Positions 7,798-14,911 of a DNA stretch of 39,217 nt are shown here, in pieces. Each line of letters opens with the position of its first letter. Position 1 is the stretch's first letter. Position numbers and translations under genes: made by a program. Location: positions 1-39,217 of IMG/VR virus record IMGVR_UViG_3300045005_000291. One strand, written 5' to 3'. The notes below the pieces were generated by a model. That model did no database searches, was not told the origin of the DNA, and was given only the letters and a program-made list of their open reading frames with translations. Source of the stretch: a virus.

Positions 7798-7997
7798 GGT
7801 GGCAGCGCCTCCAGCGCGGTGGCGGCCTCGGCCTCGATCACCGGGATGGCCAGGTTCAGGCCACCGGGCAGTACGTCCTGCACCGGCACGTGCGGGTTGG
7901 CCGCAATCAGCAGCGCCAGGTGTTTGACGTCGCCGTAGTAGCGCCAGGCCAGGGTGTCCCAGCGGTCGCCGTCTTGGGTCAGGTGGTTCAGGTACAT
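7785..7997 (-). CDS. Tail protein X (LysM-like)
   Basis: A 70-residue gpX-family protein with the small LysM-like fold: GDRWDTLAWRYYGDVKHLALLIAANPHV followed by LPGGLNLAIPVI. Tail protein X is needed for baseplate/tail completion in P2-like tails. Located between U and D as in other Mu- and P2-type phages. Confidence 0.94.
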   Translation of the reverse strand: MYLNHLTQDGDRWDTLAWRYYGDVKHLALLIAANPHVPVQDVLPGGLNLAIPVIEAEAATALEALPPWKR

Positions 7998-8005
7998 GGC
8001 GGGCC

Positions 8006-8935
8006 TCAGGACAGGGTGCTGCGCGTGGCAGCTTTGGCGGCCAGACGCGCCAGCGGTACCGCCAGCGCGTCCAGCTCTTGTGCGGTGCGCTCGCTCAGGC
8101 CGCCGGCCGCCGACAACTTGCCCGGCAGGTTGTGGCCATCGGCGCCGGACAGCAGGCCAGGCAGCGAGGCCAGGTCGCTTTTGACCCGCGCCAGCCCCTT
8201 GGCCAGCCGCTCGGTATCGCCGGCCGTGGCGGCGAGCTGGCCAAACTGCTGGATGCTGACGCTGGCCAGCCCCAGGCCGGGCAGCACACCCTGGGCGTCG
8301 CGCATTACCCCCGGCAGGCGGCCGATGACCGCCAATGGGTCGCGGCCAGCCAGGCTGCGCAAGCCCTGCAGCGTTCGGATCACGCCATGGGTGGTGGCCA
8401 GCGCACTCTTGGCGCGCGCCACCGCCAGGCCCAGGCCGCCCGCGTTGGCTTTTAGCAGCACGCCGCTGGCCTGCGGAAAAGGCTTGGCTAGCGGTACCCG
8501 GCTGGCCGGCAAGCGCGCGCTGGTGAGCCCCTGTAGCGCGGGGGCCTGGGGCTTACGCGCCTGGCCGGTGAACTCTTTCAGCGACAGCTGTGCCTCCGCC
8601 GCCAGCAGGCTGCCGGTGCGGTCGGTATGGCGGCCAGTGGCCTGCAGCTCGGTAATGACGAAGCGGCCTTTGTAGTCGCCATTGCCCAGTACCAGCGCCA
8701 AGGCGGTGCGTAATTGCATGGCCCCGCGCAGGCGGGTCAGCTCGGCCTCCGGGTGGCAGTAGGTAGCGTGAAACACCAGGTCGATGCGAATTTCGTCCAG
8801 CTTGTCGCCGACGAACTGCAGCGCCGGCTTGCCGCCGATCAGCGCGTGTTCGGCGTAGTCGCTGCCGAAGCGCGCTTCCATACCGTCGAAATAGGTAATC
8901 AGGTCGAATTCGATCTCACCCAATACGGCATACAT
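8006..8935 (-). CDS. Tail protein U with long C-terminal extension
   Basis: The first 125 or so residues are a P2 gpU domain (VLGEIEFDLITYFDGMEA; LRIDL-type strand; LQFVGDKLDEIRIDL; SLKEFTG), which acts at tail-tube completion. The remaining 180 residues are an Ala/Gly/Leu-rich, apparently helical tail, making the protein more than twice the usual gpU length. The start overlaps the tape-measure stop (TGATG). Confidence 0.9.
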   Translation of the reverse strand: MYAVLGEIEFDLITYFDGMEARFGSDYAEHALIGGKPALQFVGDKLDEIRIDLVFHATYCHPEAELTRLRGAMQLRTALALVLGNGDYKGRFVITELQATGRHTDRTGSLLAAEAQLSLKEFTGQARKPQAPALQGLTSARLPASRVPLAKPFPQASGVLLKANAGGLGLAVARAKSALATTHGVIRTLQGLRSLAGRDPLAVIGRLPGVMRDAQGVLPGLGLASVSIQQFGQLAATAGDTERLAKGLARVKSDLASLPGLLSGADGHNLPGKLSAAGGLSERTAQELDALAVPLARLAAKAATRSTLS

Positions 8936-11900
8936 CAGCTGTTACCTCCATAGCTGCGGCGTTGCTTGTCGGCTTCGTAGCGCTTCATCATGCGCTCGAA
9001 CTCGGCAAAGGAAAGCTGCATCGCCTGCTTGACCTGCTGCTGTACCTCCTTGGCCGTGCCCGGCTGCAGGGTGATCTGCGGCGAGAACAAGATACGCCCT
9101 GGCGGCTGCCGCGCCGGTGTGGCAGCGCGCGTCTGCTGCAGCCGGGCTGCCAGCCACTGCTGCGCCGGCATGACCGGCGGGCGGGATGCCAGCACGGGTG
9201 GCGGATAGGGTGTGCGCGGCGGCACCCCCGCGCCTGGCCGCTGCAGTACCGGTGCCAGGGCGGTGGCAGGCAGCAGGCGCTGGCGTACCGTCTGCAGGGC
9301 GTCTGCCGGTGCGGGCAAAGCATTGACAAGGTGCCGCGTCACCGCTTGCTGCAGCGGCGCCAGTGCCGGCTTGGCCGCCGTGATGATGCGCTGGCGTACC
9401 GTCTGCAGGACGTCTGCCGGTGCCGGCAAAGCATTAACAAGGTGCCGTGTCCCCCCTTGCTGCAGTGATGCCTGAGTCAGGGCGGTGGCAGGCAGCAGTC
9501 GCTGGCGTACCGCTTGCAGGGCGTGTGCCGGTGCGGGCAAGCGGCTTGCCAGGCCGGGTGCCAGCGCCTGCCGTGGCGGCGCCTGCGTGACGGAGGTGGC
9601 AGGCGAGATGCCCGGCACGGGTATAGGCAAGGCCGGCTGGCCCCAGGCACTGGTGGTGGCCAGCGCCATGCCGGCGGTGGCACGGGCCACGATACCGGCG
9701 GTGCGGCCTATGCCGATGGCCGCGCCCTGGCCGATGTTATCGCCAAAGCCCATGAACACCCGCGACGGCGAGCGGATGCCCAGCGCCGACTTGAACTTGC
9801 CCGCCACGCCGCTGGCCAGGTCACCCACTGCCGCCATCGCCGTACCCACCTTGGCCTTGATGCCGCCTACCAGCCCCATCACCATGTCCTGGCCAAACTG
9901 CAGAAAGCGCCCGGGCAGCGCCTGCACGTACGCGACCACCGGCCGCCAGTAAACGACGAAGCCGGCGATCTTGCTGCGCATCCAGTCCCAGGCGGTGGTC
10001 ATTGACTGTTTGATACCCTGCCACAAGCCGCTGAACCAGGGTTTGATCTTGTCCCAGTGGCGATAGATAAGCCAGGCGCCCAGCGCGATGGCGGTAATGG
10101 CCAGGCCGATAGGGTTCAGCATCAGGGCGCGGCCCAGCCACAGTACGGCGCGCCCGGCACCCAGCAGGCTGCGTATCAGGCTGCCCCCCAGCTGAGCCCC
10201 CAGGCGCAGCGCGTGCAGGCCCAGCCGCCCCAGGCCGGCCCCCAGGCGCAGGCTCAGCGACAGTGCCATGCGCATGCCGCTGCCCAGCCCGGCAAACAGC
10301 CGCCCGCCCAGCCCGGCACCCAGCGCCCGTGCCTGGCGTGATACTGCCGCCAAACCACTACCCAGCCGGCCCAGGCCGGCGGCCCACCTGCCGGCCTGCC
10401 GTGCCCCCATACCCATCAACTGCAGCAGCTGCGGCAGGCGCGCGCCACCGCCGGCCACCATGGCGCGCAACAGGGCAAAGCGCCCGGTCAATACCTGCCA
10501 GGCGGTACCCACCGCATTGGCCGGGGCGAGAAACAGGAAGTTACCCAGAAACTTCAGCCCGAAGGCGGCGGTGCGCAGGGCCACCATGCCGCCGACCACG
10601 CCGATGATGCCGCGCAAGACACCGGGGTGCTTGCCGGCCCAGTCGCCAAAGCGCTTCAGCATGGGCACGAAGGCATCCAGTGCGCTGGTAAGCGATGGCA
10701 GCAGCGCATTGCCGATGGTGATGGCTACATCGCTTACCTGCGTGGTGAAGCGCTGCCAGGCCTTTTGCGCCGTTTGTGCCCGCCGGGCGTAATCGGTATC
10801 GATGGTGCCCTGCGCCTGCGGGCTGGCCATCTGTTTTTTGTTTTGCTGGTACTTGTCCCAGTTCTGGCGCATGGCCAGCAGGTGGTTGATGGTCTGGATG
10901 TCGGTGAAGATCTCGCTCAGGCCAAAGCTCTCCATCAGCTGGCGCTGGGCGTTCTCGTCGCCGGCCTTGCCGGCCTTTTGCCATTGCGCCATGAAGGCCT
11001 TGCCCTTGCCGGTAATGAACTTGTCGGCGATCTGCAGGCTGGCCTCGTAGCTGGAATAGCCCTGTGCCACCAGGTTCTGCATGGACTGCTGGTAATCCAC
11101 CCCCGCCTTGCTGTACGCCTTGGTGGTGTGCCCGGTATTCATGTGGCTCATCCAGTTGACCAGGTTTGTCACCGCCTCGCCATCGCTACCGGCTGCGCTG
11201 CGACCTACCTCCAGGCTGGCAATGATCTGGGTCAGCGCCGCTTGGCCCTGCATGCCCTTGGCCGCAAAGGTACTGGTGAGCGTGGGCAGGTATTGCGCCA
11301 TGGCTTTGAGCTCGAACTGGCCGAGCTTGGCACCGTAGGCCGCCCGGTTCAGCGCGGCTTTCAGATGGGACTCGCCTTTGATGCCCAGGCTGCCGGACAG
11401 CGAGAACATCATTCTGGCCAGGTCGTTCATGTCGGCGTTGGTGGCGGTAGCGGCTTTACCCAGCAACGCGGCGTACTTGCCGGCCTCGGTGGCGCTCATG
11501 CCCTGGGCCACCAGGGTGCCCACGCCCTGCAGGATGGCCTCGTGCCCCTGACTGGTGGCCAGCGCTGACTGCCGCAGGGTGTTGCCCAGGGCGATTTCTT
11601 CCCGCATCTTGAGATTGCCGGTGATGGCGATGTCGCGCAGCCCGGCCTCGAAGCTGGCGGCCTGCTTGACGGCACCCAGCAGTGGCGCGCCAACCGCCAC
11701 CGCCGTGGCGGCACTTTCTTTCAGGCCACCCAGGTGCTGCTGCCGCGCCTCACCCAGTGCCTGACCGTGCTGCATACTGGCGCGCAGGGCTTTTTGCCTG
11801 GCCTGCACACGGGCAATGGCCTGGCCAAGGCTATCGTATTGCTGGCGCAGCGCACCGATACCGGCCCTGGGGCTGGCCATGGCCTGTGCCAGCGCCTTGC

Positions 11901-12042
11901 CCATCTGCCCATGCTGCTTGCGCAGGGTGTCGGCGCTGTTGCCCAGCTCGCCCAGGGTTTTGCGTGCGCCGCTAAAAGTGGCCAGATAAGACGCCTGCAG
12001 TACTGCGCCAATCGCCACACTGACCAGCAACTCTTTCGCCAT
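8935..12042 (-). CDS. Tape measure protein (Mu gp42 equivalent)
   Basis: A 1035-residue tail tape measure protein that sets tail length and is passed out with the DNA. The N-terminal 150 residues are a coiled-coil (LGELGNSADTLRKQHGQ and following). A TP901-type core follows at about 150-330 (ISITGNL-like repeat, GKAATATNADMNDLARM). Hydrophobic segments lie at about 480-510 and 645-665 (LMLNPIGLAITAIALGAWLIYRHW). A three-fold 37-residue repeat covers about 835-945, and the C-terminus is Gln-rich. The gene is preceded by a + strand moron rather than directly by E/E', an interruption of the normal E-E'-tape order. Confidence 0.95.
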   Translation of the reverse strand: MAKELLVSVAIGAVLQASYLATFSGARKTLGELGNSADTLRKQHGQMGKALAQAMASPRAGIGALRQQYDSLGQAIARVQARQKALRASMQHGQALGEARQQHLGGLKESAATAVAVGAPLLGAVKQAASFEAGLRDIAITGNLKMREEIALGNTLRQSALATSQGHEAILQGVGTLVAQGMSATEAGKYAALLGKAATATNADMNDLARMMFSLSGSLGIKGESHLKAALNRAAYGAKLGQFELKAMAQYLPTLTSTFAAKGMQGQAALTQIIASLEVGRSAAGSDGEAVTNLVNWMSHMNTGHTTKAYSKAGVDYQQSMQNLVAQGYSSYEASLQIADKFITGKGKAFMAQWQKAGKAGDENAQRQLMESFGLSEIFTDIQTINHLLAMRQNWDKYQQNKKQMASPQAQGTIDTDYARRAQTAQKAWQRFTTQVSDVAITIGNALLPSLTSALDAFVPMLKRFGDWAGKHPGVLRGIIGVVGGMVALRTAAFGLKFLGNFLFLAPANAVGTAWQVLTGRFALLRAMVAGGGARLPQLLQLMGMGARQAGRWAAGLGRLGSGLAAVSRQARALGAGLGGRLFAGLGSGMRMALSLSLRLGAGLGRLGLHALRLGAQLGGSLIRSLLGAGRAVLWLGRALMLNPIGLAITAIALGAWLIYRHWDKIKPWFSGLWQGIKQSMTTAWDWMRSKIAGFVVYWRPVVAYVQALPGRFLQFGQDMVMGLVGGIKAKVGTAMAAVGDLASGVAGKFKSALGIRSPSRVFMGFGDNIGQGAAIGIGRTAGIVARATAGMALATTSAWGQPALPIPVPGISPATSVTQAPPRQALAPGLASRLPAPAHALQAVRQRLLPATALTQASLQQGGTRHLVNALPAPADVLQTVRQRIITAAKPALAPLQQAVTRHLVNALPAPADALQTVRQRLLPATALAPVLQRPGAGVPPRTPYPPPVLASRPPVMPAQQWLAARLQQTRAATPARQPPGRILFSPQITLQPGTAKEVQQQVKQAMQLSFAEFERMMKRYEADKQRRSYGGNS
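9208..9540 (-). repeat. Three tandem 111-base repeats in the tape measure gene
   Basis: Three consecutive units, about 9430-9540, 9319-9429 and 9208-9318, each encoding about 37 residues beginning LPAPA(D/H) and containing LQTVRQR; the first two end TRHLVNA. The third diverges after its middle. A gain or loss of a unit would change the protein by exactly 37 residues in frame. Confidence 0.85.
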
Positions 12043-12064
12043 GTAAAAAACCCTTTGCTATACT
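12034..12064 (+). promoter_or_regulatory. Possible promoter for the small membrane moron
   Basis: TATACT at 12059-12064 is a good -10 box 36 bases before the + strand gene at 12101. The best -35 candidate, TTTCGC at 12034-12039, is weak and spaced 19 bases away. It overlaps the start of the tape measure gene on the other strand. Confidence 0.35.
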
Positions 12065-12100
12065 GAACGCATATCCGCGCTAACTCCGGAAAGTGACGCC

Positions 12101-12397
12101 ATGACCGAGCGTTTTTTTGCTGCCCTAGACCAGACGCTGCAAACGGGGGCCATCATCAGCAAGATGGCCCTGGTGCTGCTGCAGGCAGCGGCCTTGATGA
12201 CCCTGGGGTATTGGGCCTGGCAGTTGGCGGATGGCAGCATGGCGGGCACGGTGTTTTTCACGCTACTGGCGCTGTTTTTCACCTGGCCCATTCTGGCTTG
12301 GGGTGTGCCTGCTCTCGCCATGCTGCTAGGCATGGGCTGTGGCGCACTGATCCAGGCCACGGCGGCCCTTATTCGCCGCTGCCGTGCTCGTGTTTGA
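12101..12397 (+). CDS. Small two-helix membrane protein (moron)
   Basis: A 98-residue protein on the strand opposite to the tail operon, inserted between E/E' and the tape measure gene. It has two or three hydrophobic stretches (about 22-41 ALVLLQAAALMTLGYWAWQL, 48-70, and 70-88) and an Arg-rich C-terminus (IRRCRARV), suggesting an inner-membrane protein with a basic cytoplasmic tail. A TATACT box lies upstream. Its last 29 bases overlap the E' frame tail-to-tail. No family recognised. Small membrane morons of this type often block superinfection, but nothing here proves that. Confidence 0.6.
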   Translation: MTERFFAALDQTLQTGAIISKMALVLLQAAALMTLGYWAWQLADGSMAGTVFFTLLALFFTWPILAWGVPALAMLLGMGCGALIQATAALIRRCRARV

Positions 12398-12497
12398 TCT
12401 GCTCTGCCGCCGCGTCTACCCAGCGGAAAAAGTCTGGCACCGTGAGCCGGTCGATTTCACCCGGCTGAAAGCGGAACCACCTCGCCAGCAGTGCCGC
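12369..12497 (-). CDS. Tail chaperone extension E' (reached by frameshift)
   Basis: In the frame shifted -2 (equivalently +1) from gene E the sequence encodes LARWFRFQPGEIDRL and then TVPDFFRWVDAAAEQI, ending HGSGE. This is the typical small GpE/E' chaperone segment of P2- and Mu-type tails. It has no start codon or ribosome site of its own close by. The E frame passes GGG-GGC-GGC at 12493-12501, where a slip of the Gly tRNA from GGC back to GGG would enter this frame. The fused product would be about 131 residues. The stop is TAA at 12369-12371. Confidence 0.75.
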   Translation of the reverse strand, partial: AALLARWFRFQPGEIDRLTVPDFFRWVDAAAEQIKHEHGSGE

Positions 12498-12762
12498 CCC
12501 CGTCCATAGCGTTTGCGCTGATACCCAGCACGTCCAGAAATCGCGCCTTCAGGCGCTGGTAATCTGCCGCGTCCATGTCGTCCAGGTCTTCCGGCACCAG
12601 GCCTGCCATGCGCGCCACGCCCAGTAGCTCCATCTGCGCCGGCTGGGCGTCGCCCTGGTCGCTGATGGCCTTGATGTCGCGCACCTTCAGGCGGCGCAGG
12701 GTCAGTGCCTCGATGCGCAGGCCGGACGGGGCGGTGTAAGGGTAAAGAAGGGTGAATTCCAT
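12457..12762 (-). CDS. Tail assembly chaperone E (Mu gp41-like)
   Basis: A 101-residue Phage_TAC-type protein: LRIEALTLRRLKVRDIKAI followed by LGVARMAGLVPEDLDDMDAADYQRL. It binds the tape measure during tail assembly and is normally made in two forms, E alone and E-E' by ribosomal frameshifting. The ribosome site CAGGAG precedes the ATG at 12762. The G-rich slip site lies 14 codons before the TGA stop. Confidence 0.92.
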   Translation of the reverse strand: MEFTLLYPYTAPSGLRIEALTLRRLKVRDIKAISDQGDAQPAQMELLGVARMAGLVPEDLDDMDAADYQRLKARFLDVLGISANAMDGGGTAGEVVPLSAG

Positions 12763-12854
12763 GATGGCTCCTGCCGGTGTGGGGTATGGCAGGATGGTGG
12801 GCTTAGCTGGCGCGGAAGTCGGTTAAACCTGTTTACGAATAGAGAACACGCAAA

Positions 12855-14117
12855 ATGACCAGTACAGATACAGACAAGACTGAAAACGCTTCGAATGGCT
12901 GGGTAGCTATTCAAAGCCAGTTCAAGGAGCTTGAGGACGATATACAGCTCTACTATTCGGAGCCAGGGACGTTAGAGTTTGATGTGGGTGATGGTGAGAA
13001 ATTCAGCATCCGTAAATCTGAAGTAATTCAACTTTACAGCCAATGCAGCATGTACCTTGAAGTATTGACTGCAATCAATAATATCAATGACAGAACTCAG
13101 ATTTACATTGATGAAGTTAGTAAAATTCTTCAGGAAGCAAAATCTCAGGGGGTTGCTAACAAAGAATACCCTACTTGGCGATTGCGCAGTAAGGGTTTTA
13201 TTCAAAAATTCTTGGCCATTAAGATTGCCCAAGTAATTTATACCTTGTACGAGATTGTTCCTCTGGCTGATCGAATAGAGGCAGTAATGCCTGATGCTGT
13301 TCGAACGCTAGCTACGCTCAACGAAGAATCAAATGAGAACACTATTGGTGAAGCTAAGGGTCTAGTCTTTACTATAAAGCGTCATGAGGAGGCCGCCACC
13401 TTCACTCTCGATAATATAAAAAGCATAGCTGGGAAAACCGAGGCGCTGCACACCAAGATTTTCGCAGAATCTACGATGATCGACGAGGCACTAAATAAGT
13501 TAAGGGGTGTCGATGATCACCTTGCTAAAGCCAACGAGAAAATAGATGGTCTATTGGCGAATGCCAGCAAGATTGGCTTGGCGAAATCGTTCCAGGATCG
13601 CAGGATCATTCTAGAGGAAGCCCAGAAGCAATGGAGAAAATTGTTTGTTGGTGGCATTGCTTTAATTTTTTTGGCCGTATTTCTGGAGCAGTTCATAATC
13701 CAGAAAGAAACCGCTTTAACCATTAACGCGGTGTTGACCAGAATGTTGCTGGCAGCGCCAATGGTGTGGCTAACCTGGTTTGCCGCGCGCCAGTTCGGTA
13801 ATAACGCGCGCCTGATCGAGGACTACGCGTTCAAGGAAAGCTCGGCGCTGGCCTACCACGGCTACAAGAACGAGTTCTTGGGCGATCAGGACCACGAAAC
13901 GCTCACCGTGCTGCGCAAGGTGGCCGCTGAGAACTTTGGCGCCAACCCCACGCGCATGCTGCCGGGGCAGGAGGCGGCGTCGCCCTTGCACGAGCTGCTG
14001 GAAGGCGCGCTGAAAAAAGAAGGCTTTGACAAGATTGTGACCGTGCTGAATGCGCTGAACCCCAAGGCCAAGGGCGATGACAGCGCCGCCAAAAAGGACG
14101 ACAAGAAAGACGCCTAG
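12855..14117 (+). CDS. Coiled-coil membrane moron, possible exclusion protein
   Basis: A 420-residue protein encoded against the tail operon between the tube and E genes. Residues 1-255 are charged and largely helical. Two membrane helices follow at about 262-281 (LFVGGIALIFLAVFLEQFI) and 294-313 (LLAAPMVWLTWFAARQF). The C-terminal cytoplasmic part contains NNARLIEDYAFKESSALAY, a motif resembling C-terminal membrane modules of DUF6161-like proteins, and ends in a Lys/Asp tail. Codon and base use change inside the gene: AT-rich to about 13740, then GC-rich like the phage core. A strong hairpin follows the stop. No function can be assigned; a phage-exclusion or defence role is inferred from its moron position and membrane topology. 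Confidence 0.7.
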   Translation: MTSTDTDKTENASNGWVAIQSQFKELEDDIQLYYSEPGTLEFDVGDGEKFSIRKSEVIQLYSQCSMYLEVLTAINNINDRTQIYIDEVSKILQEAKSQGVANKEYPTWRLRSKGFIQKFLAIKIAQVIYTLYEIVPLADRIEAVMPDAVRTLATLNEESNENTIGEAKGLVFTIKRHEEAATFTLDNIKSIAGKTEALHTKIFAESTMIDEALNKLRGVDDHLAKANEKIDGLLANASKIGLAKSFQDRRIILEEAQKQWRKLFVGGIALIFLAVFLEQFIIQKETALTINAVLTRMLLAAPMVWLTWFAARQFGNNARLIEDYAFKESSALAYHGYKNEFLGDQDHETLTVLRKVAAENFGANPTRMLPGQEAASPLHELLEGALKKEGFDKIVTVLNALNPKAKGDDSAAKKDDKKDA

Positions 14118-14203
14118 CACCCAGGCCGGGCACGCAGCGTCGCCACCCTTTGTTTGTCCATTGTGGTGGGAATGGCTTGTTCCCCCCTCTCGGAACCCGT
14201 GCA

Positions 14204-14235
14204 CACAGCCCGGCCGCTAAAGCGGCCGGGCTGTG
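14204..14235. terminator. 14-base-pair hairpin between converging genes
   Basis: A perfect stem CACAGCCCGGCCGC / GCGGCCGGGCTGTG with loop TAAA lies between the stop of the + strand moron (14117) and the stop of the - strand tube gene (14241). It has no long T-run on either side, but the position and strength suit a bidirectional terminator. Confidence 0.7.
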
Positions 14236-14240
14236 GTGCT

Positions 14241-14765
14241 TTAGCCGCCGATATGGGCGCGGTAGGTGTCCAGCATGTCCTCGCCGCCCACGCGGAAGAT
14301 GTTGGCCAGGTAGTCCAGCTCCAGGATGTCCTCGCCGTCCAGCACCTGCTTGATATAGGTGGCAGAAAAGCTGGAGGCGAACTCGGCGTTGTCGTGCTGC
14401 TTGTACGTGCCGAGCGGGTTTTTCTTGAACATCACGGTGAGGTAGGTGACCAGCGGCTTTTCTTCCACGCGGCCACCCTGGCCGTAGGTTTCCACGCTGG
14501 AGCGGCACTGCAGCTGCACCGTCTGGTACGGGTTGGCCGTGGTTTTCATCGCCTCGGGGTAGAAGCTGTTCCACTTGATCTCGCCTTCCAGCTTGTCGAA
14601 GCCGGACGGCAGCTCGATCTTGCCGATCATGCCCAGCGCCTTGTGCTCGGTCATGATGGCCTGCACGTCGGGTAGCTTGATCTCTTCGGCGCGGCCCAGC
14701 AGGCTGTTGCCTGCCATATAGATGTTGGCGTTGGTGATGCGGTTGACCTGGATTTTGCCAGCCAT
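14241..14765 (-). CDS. Major tail tube protein (Mu gpM-like)
   Basis: A 174-residue P2 FII-type tail tube protein: MAGKIQVNRITNANIYMAGNS at the start, EEIKLPDVQAIMTEHKALGM, PSGFDKLEGEIKW and KHDNAEFASSF-like strands. It polymerises into the inner tube within the sheath. Start ATG at 14765 follows AACCTCC-complement (GGAGGTTTGAATC spacing) on the - strand. The sheath gene is upstream, separated by a 146-base spacer with several hairpins. Confidence 0.95.
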   Translation of the reverse strand: MAGKIQVNRITNANIYMAGNSLLGRAEEIKLPDVQAIMTEHKALGMIGKIELPSGFDKLEGEIKWNSFYPEAMKTTANPYQTVQLQCRSSVETYGQGGRVEEKPLVTYLTVMFKKNPLGTYKQHDNAEFASSFSATYIKQVLDGEDILELDYLANIFRVGGEDMLDTYRAHIGG

Positions 14766-14785
14766 GATTCAAACCTCCGGTAACG

Positions 14786-14882
14786 CCGCCCCAAGGGCGG
14801 CAGTGGGTAATGGTGAACGGGTGGCGGGCAATTAAGCCTCCCGAAGAGCCGCCTCAAGGGAGGCGTCGCCCCCTTGGGGGGC
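14786..14882. repeat. Cluster of three short hairpins between sheath and tube genes
   Basis: Three inverted repeats occur in a row: GCCGCCC-CAA-GGGCGGC (14786-14802), CGCCTC-AAGG-GAGGCG (14850-14865) and GCCCCC-TTG-GGGGGC (14868-14882). GTGAACG recurs at 14814-14820 and twice after 14882. The first and third motifs are shared with the spacer at 17081-17116. They could tune tube versus sheath transcript levels or be host-type intergenic repeats. Confidence 0.6.
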
Positions 14883-14911
14883 AGTGAACGACAGTGAACG
14901 TGGGGGGTACA

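Noticed and set aside
6808-7938. + strand open frame of 376 codons opposite gene D
   Set aside because: Antisense shadow of a clear gpD gene.
12800-12845. GGTTAAACCTGTTTAC as a late element before gene E
   Set aside because: TTAA-N6-TTAC is near the consensus, but the flanking GGGC block is at the wrong distance and no hairpin follows.
14829-14840. GGGCAATTAA as a fourth late element in the sheath-tube spacer
   Set aside because: Only the first half matches; the six-base spacing is not followed by TTAA.
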